Shown: positions 44,201 through 56,153 of the stretch, piece after piece
Layout of the letters: each line of letters opens with the position of its first letter
Position numbering within the stretch: position 1 is the stretch's first letter
NCBI GenBank assembly: GCA_963576735.1
Contig: OY755190.1
Coordinates: forward strand, 5,573,695 to 5,637,694
DNA: 64,000 bases
Direction: 5' to 3'
DNA from: Bedellia somnulentella
Lineage: Eukaryota > Arthropoda > Insecta > Lepidoptera > Bedelliidae
The notes under the pieces: model-generated
What the model was told of the DNA's origin: nothing
Database searches by the model: none
Seen by the model: only the letters and a program-made list of their open reading frames with translations
Position numbers and translations under genes: made by a program

Positions 44201-47200
44201 AACTATAAAAAACCTATCATAAGCTTCTTACAACAAAATGCGTAAGGTAATTTTAATTAGTTTTTAATGACATGAAATATCGACTGCTCTGAAGTTAAAA
44301 GGCCCGAGGCTATATTAATGTATTAAGGATTGTTCTATTGTTCATAGGAAACATAAGGTATTTATTTATTGGCATTTCAAACAATTGCTGATGTGGCAAT
44401 CAAAAATCAATAGCAGGTACTAAACTAAACTATGCCAGCTATTTTGACGAATGACTTTTTGAAAGTAAATTTGTAACGAATAACAACTTCGATACATGCA
44501 TAGCTGTAATTTATATAAAGATTTTATATATTTCTAATAGAAGACAAAATTGACTTACTATAACTACTACAGCTTTGTCCAAATTCGATTACTTAAAGAG
44601 AAAATATGATTACTAATTAAGAGACCAGGAGTAATTTGAGTAAGTTTCTATATATTTAGTTTATTATGAGTAAAAAGAATAAAATATACAGAAAGGAAAT
44701 AATAAATGATTTCGCATATGGTGTTCACATAGTTTTCTTTAAGTATAAAATTGAAGTATAGTTATATATACGAAGTTTGATGAAAATAAAGCCAGGAACA
44801 AAAAGATATAATTATACAGGAACTAATTCCATGAACGCATGTTGCATTCGAAGCAAATCAAAACGATTGGTATATCAAAGGGGTATTGCGTATGATAGTT
44901 TATGGAGCAATATAAATGTTTTCTTGTCTCAAGGACGTAAACAAAGCGTCCAGCCTTGCTGATTGGTGGGCGTGGGCCCATGCCCAACTGGGTTGCCAGT
45001 TGCAAAACGCACCTTTTGCAACTCGGAATTATCATGTGGCCGAGTGGTGCACAGCCAGTGGTGCATTGCAATGGCTATGCAATAGGGGAAGTTGTGGGTT
45101 AGGAAGTGAAGTTGCGTGAAGGTCTGAGGGAGTGTTTTTATTGGCTCGTTGGGTTTTGAGGAATTGTTACGGTTTATGAACTTGGTTTTGTATTTTTATA
45201 GTTTTATGAGCGGACCGGAGGGCTTCGTATGGATATTAAGAGTTGAAAAGTTATCTAAGTTAGCATTTACTACATGACCTATCTGCCAGTAAAAGTCATG
45301 TCAGAATTAGTTCGGCTATTTAAAAGCTAAGCCGCGATAAACAAACATGTAGAAAGATTTCTTGTAAACAACATAATTTTCGTAAGCATACAGTAGCAAC
45401 AAACTAAGACATACAAAACTTATGTCAAGAATATAAGCAAGATAATACATCAAAGGCTACAGTAGGTGTTAAAACTCTCATCTAATCATCTCAATGAATA
45501 GACTAATCGATCGTTAATACTCGTATGCTCATAGTTTTGGCGCCCACAAAGAAGCGCCGCCGCCACCGCCGCCCGCCTAACACATAACATTGACCCTCAT
45601 TTTACTATCTTCATTACTATACAATGGTGAATCATTTTTATTTACATTATTTTATCATTAGCATTGCCCAAAATTTAATTGCGTGGTTTGTTTTTAATGT
45701 GTTTATAAATCACGTTTGTTTTTTTACAAACATAGAAATATATTAGTATAGTATTTTCACGTACGAAGTCAGGACTTAAGTTCTGACGACGAAGAGGACA
45801 GAACTTTTGTCCGGACAGTGTATTTACGTGATAGGAAGTAGACTATCGCTGTATTGTTCGAATACGCTGTAACATGACCATGCGGGTTTCCTCAAGTTTT
45901 TTTCTCTCAACGTTCCAAACTTTGATAAATTAACTACACATATGAATTACGAAAAGACACATTGATGTAGGCCCGACACTGGATTTGAACCCACGTCTCC
46001 TCTCATGAATGAAAAGAAATGTTACCACTGAGCTATGAAGATCGATTGTAAAAAATGCTTGTAATAAAACAAATAACGATTTCGAGCAGCAAAATATGGA
46101 AAGTTGGTAAAATATAGGATTGTTAATGATGTGATAATAGTAGTATAGCCCACCAATAACTTGAAAAGTTTTCGGTTACTTAATCACCTGGTACTAAATA
46201 GCAATTAATTTTATTGCATTCAAACTGCACAAATAAATGTTTAGAACTTATCGAAGTGCCAATGAAATGGTTCTGGACATAGAACCTATGGTATGTTATG
46301 GATATGGTGTTTTCAGATAAAATACTGAGAGTTTTTTTTTCAAGTTAAAACGTAAATTATATACAAAGGATCTATGAAGGATTTACAGCCGCGTCGCTCT
46401 AAACCCCATTATACCCTGAAACACATCCACGGGAAGATATTTGAAATTGCTACGCAAAGTCGTTAGGGCTCAAACTTAAATTACATACATACATACATAT
46501 ACTCACGCCATTAATTCCCATTGGGGTAGGCAGAGACTATCGATCGCCACTTCGTACGATCCTGACAAACCTCTCTAGCTTCGTTTAAATCAAACTTAAA
46601 TTAATAAGATGAAGAATAAAAGAGCATGTATGGAAAGATTGATTGATGTAAACGCAGCCAGAGAGATTTTTTTGGATCGTACAAAGTAGCGATCGATAAT
46701 CTTTGCCTACCCCAATAGCAAACAATGGCGTGAGTACATTTATGTATGTGTGTATTAAATTAACATAAATACCTCATTCACCAAACTCTTTTTTCAAATG
46801 TTACAGTATGATTTATGTAGGTGCAGAAATTTGAAACGATAAACAATAAAACATCCTTGGCTTAACATATTCATGTAACAACTTATTTGAGGTGTAGGAC
46901 CAGTCATTGACTTAATGAGACACCGAATTAATATTAGGCGTACTTGGAGCGTGTGCTATGCGGTTTTACATAATTCATAAGAAATTTTAACTAGTAGGAA
47001 TGCTTCATAAGTCACATTTAATCATGTAACATGAAAAGTATGAAATTTTATGCTACTAAAAATAGTTTTGCCTTGTTACTGTTAATTAGGATTTGGTAAT
47101 ATTTATTTTTAATGCCTGATATTTTTAAAGTATATAGAACATTTTAATATTATGTCCCAAATCAAAATCAGAAATTCCCATGACAATTTAGTTTTATTAT

Positions 47201-47292
47201 TATTTTAGAAATATAAATTTTATATGAAAATATTAAATACTTAAAAAAATATATAGAAACTATATCGGTATCCAACTTACCATAGACTTCAT
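40812..47292 (-). CDS. Secreted cuticular protein with three 18-residue motifs (CPH/pupal-cuticle type)
   Basis: Three exons (12 + 253 + 410 bases) join in phase to 224 residues. A signal peptide MKSMIILAASLCLAHA precedes SYYAG. The 18-residue cuticle motif, centred on DTPEVAxAKAAHLAAH, occurs three times (about 36-53, 105-122, 183-200), each after an SPDG/HDGR/HDGQ lead. Low-complexity His/Ala/Gly/Tyr spacers include a GGY/GYG run near 150-165. The family is known from orthopteran and lepidopteran cuticle, where these proteins are laid down in exocuticle; no chitin-binding Rebers-Riddiford domain is visible. Coding exons are GC-rich against AT-rich flanks. A poly(A) signal follows at 40655-40650. 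The two big exons could be misread as two tandem genes, but the shared phase (1/2), perfect GT-AG sites and the lack of a signal peptide on the second favour one gene. Confidence 0.88.
41393..41645 (-). CDS. Cuticular protein, coding exon 2
   Basis: Acceptor TTCCAG before 41645, donor GTGAGT at 41392. It encodes the signal-peptide core, the first motif (LLDTPEVAHAKAQHLAAL) and an Ala/Gly/His spacer, ending in phase 1. Confidence 0.92.
42101..42336 (-). mobile_element. Metulj-like SINE in the cuticle-gene intron
   Basis: ATAATCACGGCCATAAATCC to GGCACTACACGGC; the central part is short by about 20 bases. Confidence 0.82.
42340..45765. other. Cuticle-gene intron 1, mostly without recognised features
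   Basis: AT-rich. Exceptions are short GC-rich patches: a GGC run (43679-43697), a palindrome-rich patch at 44955-45080 and GCCGCCGCCACCGCCGCC near 45555. No exon-like frame seen. Confidence 0.45.
45770..46048 (-). mobile_element. tRNA-derived SINE, diverged copy
   Basis: Reverse body (GACAGTGTATTTACGTGATA), joint TGATGTAGGCCCGACAC, B box GGATTTGAACCC and A-box side CCACTGAGCTATGAAG. Confidence 0.7.
46486..46602 (-). mobile_element. RTE-type LINE 3' fragment, left arm of an inverted pair
   Basis: (CATA)n tail, CACGCCATTAATTCCCATTG, GCCACTTCGTACGATCCTGA, TAGCTTCGTT. Confidence 0.8.
46603..46755 (+). mobile_element. RTE-type LINE 3' fragment, right arm of an inverted pair
   Basis: GATGAAGAATAAAAGAGCAT to GGCGTGAGTACATTTATGTA. 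Head-to-head with the copy on the left. Confidence 0.8.
47281..47292 (-). CDS. Cuticular protein, coding exon 1 (MKSM)
   Basis: A four-codon start exon, ATGAAGTCTATG, directly followed by the donor GTAAGT at 47280. Joined to the exon at 41645 it completes a canonical signal peptide. Tiny start exons of this kind are usual in insect cuticle genes. Confidence 0.75.
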
Positions 47293-47421
47293 GATTAAAA
47301 TTTGTTCTATTTTTTTCTAAATGAGATCTCAAACGAACTGACTAAGCGCTGCTGTTACCAGTACTCGCCTAGAAACTTTCGCCTAAGAAGCGATTTGCAC
47401 TCAACCACGACTCGAGTTCGA

Positions 47422-47454
47422 ATGCCTAAATGCACAAATTCACCTCCTTATATA
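47422..47454 (-). promoter_or_regulatory. Candidate TATA promoter of the cuticular protein gene
   Basis: On the minus strand a TATATAAGG box starts at 47454, with a CATTC initiator-like site about 31 bases downstream (A at 47423). This predicts a 5'UTR of about 130 bases. A second TCAGTT initiator without a TATA box lies at 47339 and is an alternative start. Confidence 0.5.
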
Positions 47455-48329
47455 TGAAACTAGGCGACTGCGCCCGCGCCTATAATTGGAACAATTAACT
47501 AACAAGTGCAACTTTAAATTTTCAGTGTGAGAGATGGATTATTTGGAAACTTGTGTGAATGCGAACTTGGCGTTAGATAGATATCAGCTTTTATGAACGA
47601 TTATGACGTAGAAGGCTGATATATTAATGGATATGATACAGGAGAGATAATTAATTGCATATTGTATTTCGTTTATTAGTTTACCTGCGCGAAAACCTAG
47701 CGTTTGGGTTTCTTTGCTAGGAATTCGATCAAGAAAGTGTCAAATTTTTGTTCTCTTTTTTGATTTGTTGGTCTAGGTTGTTCTTGTGGAAGGACATATT
47801 TTACTCATTGTTATTATATATCTATGAGGACTATGGCCAAATCGCCCTATATAGGGTAGGTTGGAGCCCTTGGTGGGGACATATATGGTCAGTGAGAATT
47901 ACATATCTCCACAAATATGGCAGATATGTAAATTACTGTTATAATTGAGTGTTCGGTAATGAGGTCCAATGAAGTTAAATTTTAAACCTAGTGTTGTGGG
48001 ATCAAATCCCAGGATTAAATGTGTCATATAATAATTTTGGCGTATTAAAATTACGTATCTATGTACTAGGCAAAAACAGCAATACATCTTCAAACATTGG
48101 GTTCCCAAAATATTTGCAGAGATAGTTAGTATTTTTTTCTGATCTTAATAGAGACACCACTATGCACACCACTATAGACACCGGGGTAGTATGCTCTGTC
48201 AAGATATTATTAAATTATTCCGAGAACGCTGGAATCTTTAGTAAACAATAATTCACTTTTGTGGGTTGTACTTCAAAATTCCAGATAAATTAATCATATA
48301 TAAGACAGTAGTAATTAATAAAAAAACTA

Positions 48330-48420
48330 TACTCACAATATTATGCCGTAAAGGGGTAAACCATGAATAAAATATTCCTCAGTCAGTTTGGATAGTGATA
48401 GGGTGTTGTAACAGATCGCT
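48330..48420 (-). mobile_element. Metulj-like SINE remnant
   Basis: ACTCACAATATTATGCCGTA, ATATTCCTCAGTCAGTTTGG. Strongly diverged. Confidence 0.4.
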
Positions 48421-48455
48421 GGTTTTAGTTTCCTCAACTTATACATAGCGAATCA

Positions 48456-48620
48456 TACATATACTCACGGCTATAATTCCCTAGACGGGGTAGCCAGAGC
48501 TAAGGAATTATAAATTCCTCAGCTATTTTTGGAAGTTGAGGGGGGAAAAGACCGTATAATAAAAGTTTTTGGTGATGGGTCTCCAACCGCATCGCCCAAA
48601 AATCCAATAAAAAGCCCCAC
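48456..48620 (-). mobile_element. Metulj-like SINE, 5' truncated, with 9-bp target duplication
   Basis: AGCGAATCA at 48447-48455 and 48621-48629 flanks the copy, which stops at ATAAAAAGCCCCAC. Confidence 0.87.
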
Positions 48621-48657
48621 AGCGAATCAATCTTTTATTAATTATTTCTGAAAGACA

Positions 48658-49170
48658 TACATATATATATACATACATACATACATACATATTCTCACGC
48701 CGTTAGTTCCCATTGGGGTAGGCAGAGACTATCGATCGCCACTTTGTACGATCCTGGCAAACCTCTCTAGCTTCATTCACATCCATCAGTCTTTTCATAC
48801 ATGCTCTTTTATTCTTCGTACTACGGACACCTGCCTTTTTGAGTACATTTTCTATTTGATCCAAATGTGTCCTCCGAGGTCGTCCTCTACTAACATTACC
48901 TTCCACATTGGCTCTATAGATCTCTTTTACCAATTTACTGTCATCCATCCTCTCTATATGCCCAAACCATCTCAACATTCCTTTCTCTATCTTTCTTACA
49001 ATATCATCTTTTACACCACATCTTTCACGAATCACGTCATTCCTTACACGATCACATAACCTCACATTACAAACTTTTCTGAGGGACCTCATTTCTACTG
49101 CATTCACTCTGCTTTCATGCTTCTTCTGCCACACCCAACATTCACTACCATACATAAGCGTAGGAACGAG
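48658..49170 (-). pseudogene. RTE-clade LINE, C-terminal ORF and 3' end
   Basis: A 150-codon open frame (48703-49155): YGSECWVWQKKHESRVNAVE, MRSLRKVC, GMLRWFGHIERM, RGRPRRTHLDQI, MKRLMDVNEAREVCQDRTKW. This is the region after the polymerase domain of RTE-type reverse transcriptases. No YADD motif is present; the copy is 5' truncated but the frame is undamaged, so it is young. The 3' end is CCCCAATGGGAACTAACGGCGTGAGAATATGTATG with a (TATG)n tail (given here as CCCCAATGGGAACTAACGG, then CGTGAGAATATGTATG). It is the best LINE reference in the window. Confidence 0.85.
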
Positions 49171-49214
49171 GACAGCTTAATGACAATTACACATGAATTT
49201 TATACATACCAAAA

Positions 49215-49455
49215 CTACGACGACGTCCGTGGCCGAGTGGTTAGGTGACTAAGCTTCTGGGTCCGGAGGTCGCGGGTTCGATCCCCGCTGAGGGCTAAGA
49301 AACACCATTTGTGTGATGAGCACAAATTGTGTTTCTTGGCCTTGGATGTTATTTATATGTGTATTACATTATATTAAATACATCGTTGTGTTGGTATTTC
49401 ATACCACAAGTCATTAAGTTACTTTGGGATTGACTTAATGTGTGTCATATGTCCT
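49215..49455 (+). mobile_element. tRNA-derived SINE of GGCCGAGTGG type
   Basis: Head CCGTGGCCGAGTGGTTAGG (A box) and GGGTTCGATCCCCGC (B box); body with GTGTGATGAGCACAAATTGT and TTACTTTGGGATTGACTTAA. A known lepidopteran SINE layout. Confidence 0.82.
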
Positions 49456-49467
49456 TAAATCATTATT

Positions 49468-49609
49468 AATACATACATACATATACTCACGGCTATAAAT
49501 CCCGTAACGGGGTAGCCAGAGCTTTGGAATGAAAAATTCCTCAGCCACTTTTGAAAGTTGATTGGGAAAAGATGGTAATAATAAATGTTTTTGGTGACGG
49601 GTCTCCAAC
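49468..49609 (-). mobile_element. Metulj-like SINE, 5' truncated, with target duplication
   Basis: AATCATTATT at 49458-49467 and 49610-49619. It inserted in the 3' end of the tRNA SINE on its left. Confidence 0.88.
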
Positions 49610-49619
49610 AATCATTATT

Positions 49620-52209
49620 TATCTTCTAGTTTTATTAAAATATAGTCCAAACATTCTGATCGTTTTCAACAGAACATAACTTAAAGAAAGCAAATTCCTA
49701 ACCTTATAGCGTTTATCTAAAAATAAGAAGCAGTTCCTTCTTTGTTTGGCGAGACACTTACTTTTTGACTCGATAGTTGTCCAGAGTTGAAAGTGGTAGG
49801 GGTAAGGGGATTGCCGCTTAGATGTGAAGTGACCTAAAGAAATTCTATGCCAATTAATAGTTAAGATAAATCACATATAAGAGACACAAAAATTATTATC
49901 TTCGGTAAAGGATTTTAGAATATTACGAGTAGTCAAATAGTGCCTTTATTACATACCAGTTGACATTTTTTTTATGAGGATTAGTATTTCTTCCAATCCT
50001 TTCAGTTTTATAGATTGAGGATGTAACAGATTGTGTCTCGTACATAGATCAATCATCATCACGTCAGTACTAAACATGGATCTACTGGAAATATCTCCAC
50101 AGCTACCAGTCCTGTATTGCCCTCTTCCTAACTCTTCCCGCTACCTTCAATAAGTCATTGGATCTTCCCTCATTTCCTTATTTGGTAAGTGACCGCCACA
50201 CCAAGACTTCGAGCCCCAACGATGAAAGAAAGCAAGGCAAGATATCACACCGCCGTTCAAATAGCGTCACAACTCAAAAAACCAAATTGTTGAGAAAATT
50301 GCATTCGAAATTTACACTTTCTCTTTATTTTACTTTTCTGCACTTATAACGAAAACAAAAAAATATACTTTTATTGAAACTATAAATATGCCAGTTTTTG
50401 AGATCACATTTTGATGTTTGGCAAATGTAATGATAAAATAAAAGGGATTTAATTTATTTTTGAGTTGTGATTCTATTTGAACGGCGGAGGTGCGATATGT
50501 ATGTATTAGCCGGAAATATACAGGCAAAACAAAACACACAAAACAAAGTGTATATCATCTAACCTACAGAATAAAAAAGCATTCGTTTTGAATAAATTAG
50601 TAAAATGAAGCCTTCAATAAAAGATTAACGCCCAGAATCAAGCATTCATCACTCAAGTATTTGACCTTATTGAACAAGTACAAAGAACCTATACATTTTG
50701 GTGAGTGACTGAGTAACCTTAGAACAACGAAAGTTATCATCATAAGTATTTATTTAGATATATTTTTATAAATACAACGAATGATATATGAGTCCACGAA
50801 ACTCTATACAACAATTATGTGTTTATATCAATAAGAAAATAAATACAGGTTATTCATGAATTAAAAGCCTAAACTTGGTCTACATCTCGAAATAGTGTAT
50901 AAAATATTACCAGAGGCAACCTTAACAAGACAAGTTTAAAAGGTGTCAATAGAATTACACTGGGCAGGCAAAAAAAATATTCTTTGACAGAATGTCACGG
51001 TCAGAAGTACATCTACCAACCTTAATAGAGAAATTAAATTACATCCCTAACATCCTTGCAGAAGCATCAGGATGCCTGGAATACCGGCTGCATTTTCGTT
51101 TTAAAGATTCAAACGTATTAAGTTCCACCAGGTATGCTTTGATAGGGAATGAAAAATTTACGACAAAACTACTGTATATTTTGCATTTGAGTACCTACAT
51201 AAAAATATATGTGGCTGTAAATTCCACAAAGGGAGAAACAGATGGTAAACTTAAGGAACGGGTCTTGCAACATCTTTCTGAAATCATTTGATAATTCTCT
51301 AATCTCTACATCGGTTTTTTAAGCCAACCGCGAAAGATAATTTTTAGTTCTATTCTAAGCCAACATTACACAGAACATATCTTTATTTGTATAAGAGTTT
51401 AAAAAATTCATTAATATGCAACGAATTTGTTAAATCTTTGCATGCTCTGGTATAATTTTATAAACTAAAATCCTATATTTGCGCAGACATGCATTTAAAG
51501 ACATACTTACATACAATATATTAACTCCTTTACTTCTCATTGGAGTACATATAAAATAGTTTACCGAATTATCTATACTGTATAATAGATTAGAGTACCC
51601 AACTATGCAAAATCTTATCAACTATTATATTCTAAGACCTATTTGTATTTTAAAATTAATTTAACAAAACATATCATTTTGAATGAAACTTCAACGATCA
51701 TGTTGTTACAAATAATAATTCAATTACTATGTTCATTGTTCAATAATAGTATGAGCTAAAGTGAAAATATTTCGTGCTGCGTTCCAAACTATTGCTAAAC
51801 GGTTCTAGTGATTGAAATCTTTATAGTGGAATTAAATCAAATTATTGGTAAAAATACTCGTTCATTTTAAGAGCGAGAGCTTGTGATGTTTTTTTTTACT
51901 TAAAAAATTTCATCATTTTTAGCATTTCAATAGATTTTCAGTAATTCCTTTATAAACACCCCATATTTTCTTATGAGAGTCATAGGAAATAGTTATGTAT
52001 TTTTAGTGGAATGAATCAGTGGGACATGTGATTGCAAATTGCAATACTGATACCATATATTTTTCATTTAAATATCATCTCTTCCGTCATCATCCAAAAA
52101 TATATTATAAACTGTAGGATTGTATTAACTGACCATCCTTTCTTTAGGTAAATAAATTAAAATACTTTCCATGTTGTATAACTGATAACATAAATAATTA
52201 ACAGGCTAA
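49620..52209. other. Intergenic DNA without recognised gene
   Basis: Apart from the MITE at 50241, nothing recognised. A 99-codon plus ORF at 50992 shows no motif or codon bias I can use. Confidence 0.4.
50241..50499. mobile_element. MITE-like element with about 43-bp inverted ends
   Basis: GATATCACACCGCCGTTCAA...CACAACTCAAAAA at 50241-50280 pairs with TTTTTGAGTTGTG...TTGAACGGCGGAGGTGCGAT at 50458-50496. The interior is AT-rich and non-coding. Confidence 0.7.
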
Positions 52210-53171
52210 TCTATATACTTATAATAAATCTGTAGAGAGGTCAATTCTGTACATGAAATATATTTTCAAAATAACCATCAGGTGGTGATTAGGGATCGAT
52301 ACTGATGCCAAAAATGCAACCAGTAAAATTTTTGTCTGTCTGTCTGTCGGTTTGTATGTTCCTTATGGAAACAAAAACTGCTCGACGGATTTTAACGAAA
52401 CTTGGTACAATTATTCTTCATACACCTGCGCAGGTTTTTCTATACTTTCCAGCAGAGTAGTAAAGGGGAATTTTGGGAAATTTTGGGAAAACGGTAGAAG
52501 TTACTCCATTTATTAAGCTTCCGTCGCGTGTGCAGCCTCAATAGTTAAACTTACATAGAAATCATGTGTGACGGAAATATTCTTCATAAAATTATCTAAA
52601 AAAAATCCTCAGCAGTTTATGTCTATCTTTTACGGTTGACTCACAATAACACGTGTAATTCCTGATAGCTTAGCAGTTCGGATCATGCTGATTAGGTTTG
52701 TTTACTATTACGTTTGTAAACGTCTTACTCATCCCAAATTTAAAAAAGGTAACATTATTACCTATTCAATAAAAAAAGAATCATAGAAATCGGTAGACAA
52801 ACACCGAAATTATACATACATAAAATAAGCCATCATCGCGCCCGTGATCTTAACTAAATCTTTACTAATTTACATATAACATACTAGATGGCGCCAGTAG
52901 TTGCATCCTACATCACGTAATGATTTATTTTTTAGATTGTTATAAATACTTCATAGCGTTTTATTTCAAAATTTGCTATTAAACGGAAATACTGAACCGT
53001 TCCTCAAAGCGCATTTAAAATCACCAAACTACACTGTTTAGGGAGTGCTATAAATTTAATAAATTGAAAACATTGTGCTGAATTTCACAATGCTTGAGCA
53101 GTGACTGAAGAAAGAAACCTCAGATATTTGAAAAACAACGCTACCCGTGCGAAGCTGGGACGATCCACTAG
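52210..53171 (+). mobile_element. Nonautonomous Helitron, copy C (962 bp)
   Basis: Starts A|TCTATATACTTATAATAAA, ends GCTGGGACGATCCACTAG|T. Opposite in orientation to copies A and B, same family. Confidence 0.87.
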
Positions 53172-53194
53172 TTTATTTATAAATTAGTTATTGT

Positions 53195-53325
53195 GTAAGG
53201 GACACATGGTCTAGCGGTAAAGCACTCGGCCTCAAATTTACGTTCTCGAGCTCTAGGATCGAGAGCTCGGGTTGGATACGCAGGAAGGATATCATTTTTA
53301 TAATTTGTAAGTTTCAATCCAATTA
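53195..53325 (+). mobile_element. tRNA-derived SINE remnant
   Basis: ACACATGGTCTAGCGGTAAAG (A box), GAGCTCGGGTTGGATACGC (B-box side), then GTAAGTTTCAATCC. Confidence 0.6.
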
Positions 53326-53329
53326 AGGA

Positions 53330-54155
53330 GGTTATTGCAGGCTGGAATCACAAAAATAAGATGATTCATGCTACGAAGGGCACATTAAGCATTCATCGGC
53401 CATGGCTACTAACTACTACGGTTACACGGTTCTAGTCGTAAATCTGCCTCGTGGGGGACTATAGCCAAATCACTGATTCAAGCCCCTCAGTGCAGAAATA
53501 TACGGGCTGTGAATTGTGGTATATTTAATTCAAGATAATAGTATTTTTATGACTAATACGGCACTCGTCTCAACATATTCATTCATTATTAATACTGTTT
53601 GTTTTTAAAACGTATACTGAAAGATGAAGATTAAACTTTTGCATAAGTTTCCATTTGACATACGTTTTTTTTTATTGAGTGAAGTTGAGTTTTTTTCTTT
53701 TTTCTTTACTTTGAAAATTTAATGAAAATTCTGAGAAAAACTGCTAACAAATTTGCATTAAACTGAACTTTAAATAATCATTAAAATAATTATAATTCGC
53801 AAGAAAACGTAGTTTATTTTAGGCATGAAAGCAATAACCTCCCGTGTACAAGGCAACGTTTGCGGTTATGTGGTCTCGATACAATAGTGCGTAGTGTATT
53901 GATTTTGTAGAACGCTAAATAATGTATCACATTATTTTCAATTAACTTTGATTTATTTACACGGTGCAAACCACAAGTTTGATTGTAGGTAATACAAAGC
54001 CCTAAAACCAGGTACCTAGTCTAAATTAAAAGTCTATAATTTTAACTGTTAAATATAAAAATAGTGGAAGCAGTTAATAAAAAAAATTATAAATATGACA
54101 TTTGTAGCAAACCAACCTTTGTTTCATTGTATTGCATAAATAATTTAAAAAAATA
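53330..54155. other. Intergenic DNA without recognised gene
   Basis: AT-rich; includes diverged SINE-like pieces (CTATAGCCAAATCACTGATT, ACGGGCTGTGAATTGTGG) but nothing I can delimit. Confidence 0.4.
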
Positions 54156-54159
54156 TTCA

Positions 54160-54384
54160 GTCATGTTATACACAGATCAAGTGATCCCAAAACTCAGTAG
54201 AACTTTTATTATGGGAGAGTAACTCAACGATATATTTAATATTATATAATACACATATAAATAACATTCAAGACTAAAAAACAATAATTTATCATCACAT
54301 AAATGTTGCTCTCAGCGGGGATCGAACCCGCAATCTCCGGACCGAGACGCTAGTCACCTATCCACTCGGCCACGGACGTCGACA
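54160..54384 (-). mobile_element. tRNA-derived SINE of GGCCGAGTGG type
   Basis: Reverse head CAGCGGGGATCGAACCCGC (B box) and CCACTCGGCCACGGACGTC (A box); the 3' part reads ACACAGATCAAGTGATCCCA on the plus strand. Confidence 0.82.
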
Positions 54385-54399
54385 CAGCTTGTTTATTCT

Positions 54400-56150
54400 T
54401 ATTATTTGTGGTTCATTTTACTTTCAAGAAAAAACAGATTGTGTTTATTGGATTGAAAAACAATGTATTTTATTTATACCAATTATATTTTTAATTCTTA
54501 ATTTAATTGCTTACATTTATTAAATTCAAATTTTGTTGAACAAACGACGAAACAGCGCGCGTTGATGTCTTTTATGCGATATCTTGAACTTTGAGAAATT
54601 CTTTAGATGAATTTATCATCACCAACCAAATCTTCGAGAACCTGCAACAACTCTCCAAAGATCTGAATAACGACTTTCAGTTGTAAAAATGTATGTATAG
54701 GTTATACCTTTACAACGAATAAACTCGATTTTTATTAATATTAATCTTTATTAACATGAATGGTTACATTTAAATATTACAAAGCCCTGTAAAACTGTTT
54801 TAAAGTTTGTCTGCAGGTAGAGTCTCTTTAAATAAATTTTTATTTAGTTACATCTATGGTAGTGAGTTAAGAAATTTTTTTTTATTTTTTTTTTTAATCT
54901 TTTGTCTATTAGGCTCGAGGCGGATCTTTATAAGTGAGAGTTGCAAAAAATAGCACGTAGTATAGCGAGCAGACGCTTTTTGGAAGGTTAGAGTATAAAT
55001 AAATGCGGAGCCCTCATAATTATATATATATCTCTACACTAAAGCGCTCAAAAGCTACCCTCTATATGGAGATATGGCTATAGTCCATTGCTGGTCTAAA
55101 GGCTTAAATTGGTGAAAATTACCTATGGATCGAATCCCCGATCGGAGCAAAAAGGTTATATCATTCTTCTCACAAAGTATTTGTGTCCATACATATTTAT
55201 TTGTTATCTCTGATAGCATCTCCGTCGCTATTCATGGGTATGATACAGGGTAAGGGCTTAAGAAGTTATCGGATTTACATACTGGCTAACTCAGCACGCC
55301 ATTCTAAAAGGCGCAATGACAGGGAATGTTTACACCCTTACATTTTTATTTTTATTCAATTTGAGATGGTTTGGTAGGTTTTCCAACGGTGACTTTAATG
55401 AAACTTTATTTACACTAATATTTCATTCATTTTTCAGTTTGCCAGTTTATTTATCTAGTTAAAATATGTTTTAAAATGCAGCATATACCAAAATCTATTA
55501 GCTAAGTAAATAAAATAGTAAACATATTAGAGCAAAGTCGAGGAAGATGTCGACTGAATAAAATTCATAAATATATATTTTTATAATGAATCTACTCTTT
55601 CCAAGTTCAATGAATAATAACTAATTACTACATATGACAAGAATCTGTATTCTATTGACAGTTTTAGGCCAACGAAGGATTAATATTATATATACGAAAA
55701 CAAATAAAAATATTACGCACCAACCATTTATGTTACCATTATACATAGTGAGTTTAGGCGGCAAAGTAACTGACAGGTTGTCAATTTCGTAACAAAATTC
55801 GTTAATACAAGTTTTATTACAAGGACAAATTCCGGAAACGACAATTGCATACATTTTAATGCATTGTTTATCATATTGGCATCTCTAAATGTCAATCAAA
55901 CTATGACAAGTATTACCGTTATTAAACGTTAGCTAACTAAATTATATTTTGACTGGTTATGTCAAAATTAATCATGAGATATGAATGAATATCAATTACC
56001 CATGCTATGTTTGTGCTATGGAGCTTTTGTAATTATTTTAGAGTTATGTACAAGAAGGGTATATGACAGAGGTAAGAAACAGTAGAGTTATGAGTATACA
56101 AGAACACGACTTGTTATTTTTTTCCATTCATTTGTTATTTACAACTAATA
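54400..56150. other. Intergenic DNA without recognised gene
   Basis: A diverged tRNA-like piece at 55120-55150 (GATCGAATCCCCGATCGGAG). No supported coding frame. Confidence 0.4.
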
Positions 56151-56153
56151 GAA

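Noticed and set aside
44777..45119. Cluster of overlapping short ORFs around a GC-richer patch
   Set aside because: Frames on both strands overlap with no conserved motif; the patch is palindrome-rich intronic DNA.
50992..51291. 99-codon plus ORF
   Set aside because: No motif, no splice or promoter support and no similarity that I recognise; its length is not unusual for AT-rich DNA.
55621..55854. 77-codon minus ORF with several Cys and a hydrophobic stretch
   Set aside because: Looked at as a possible exon or small secreted protein; no signal peptide in the right place, no supporting splice sites.
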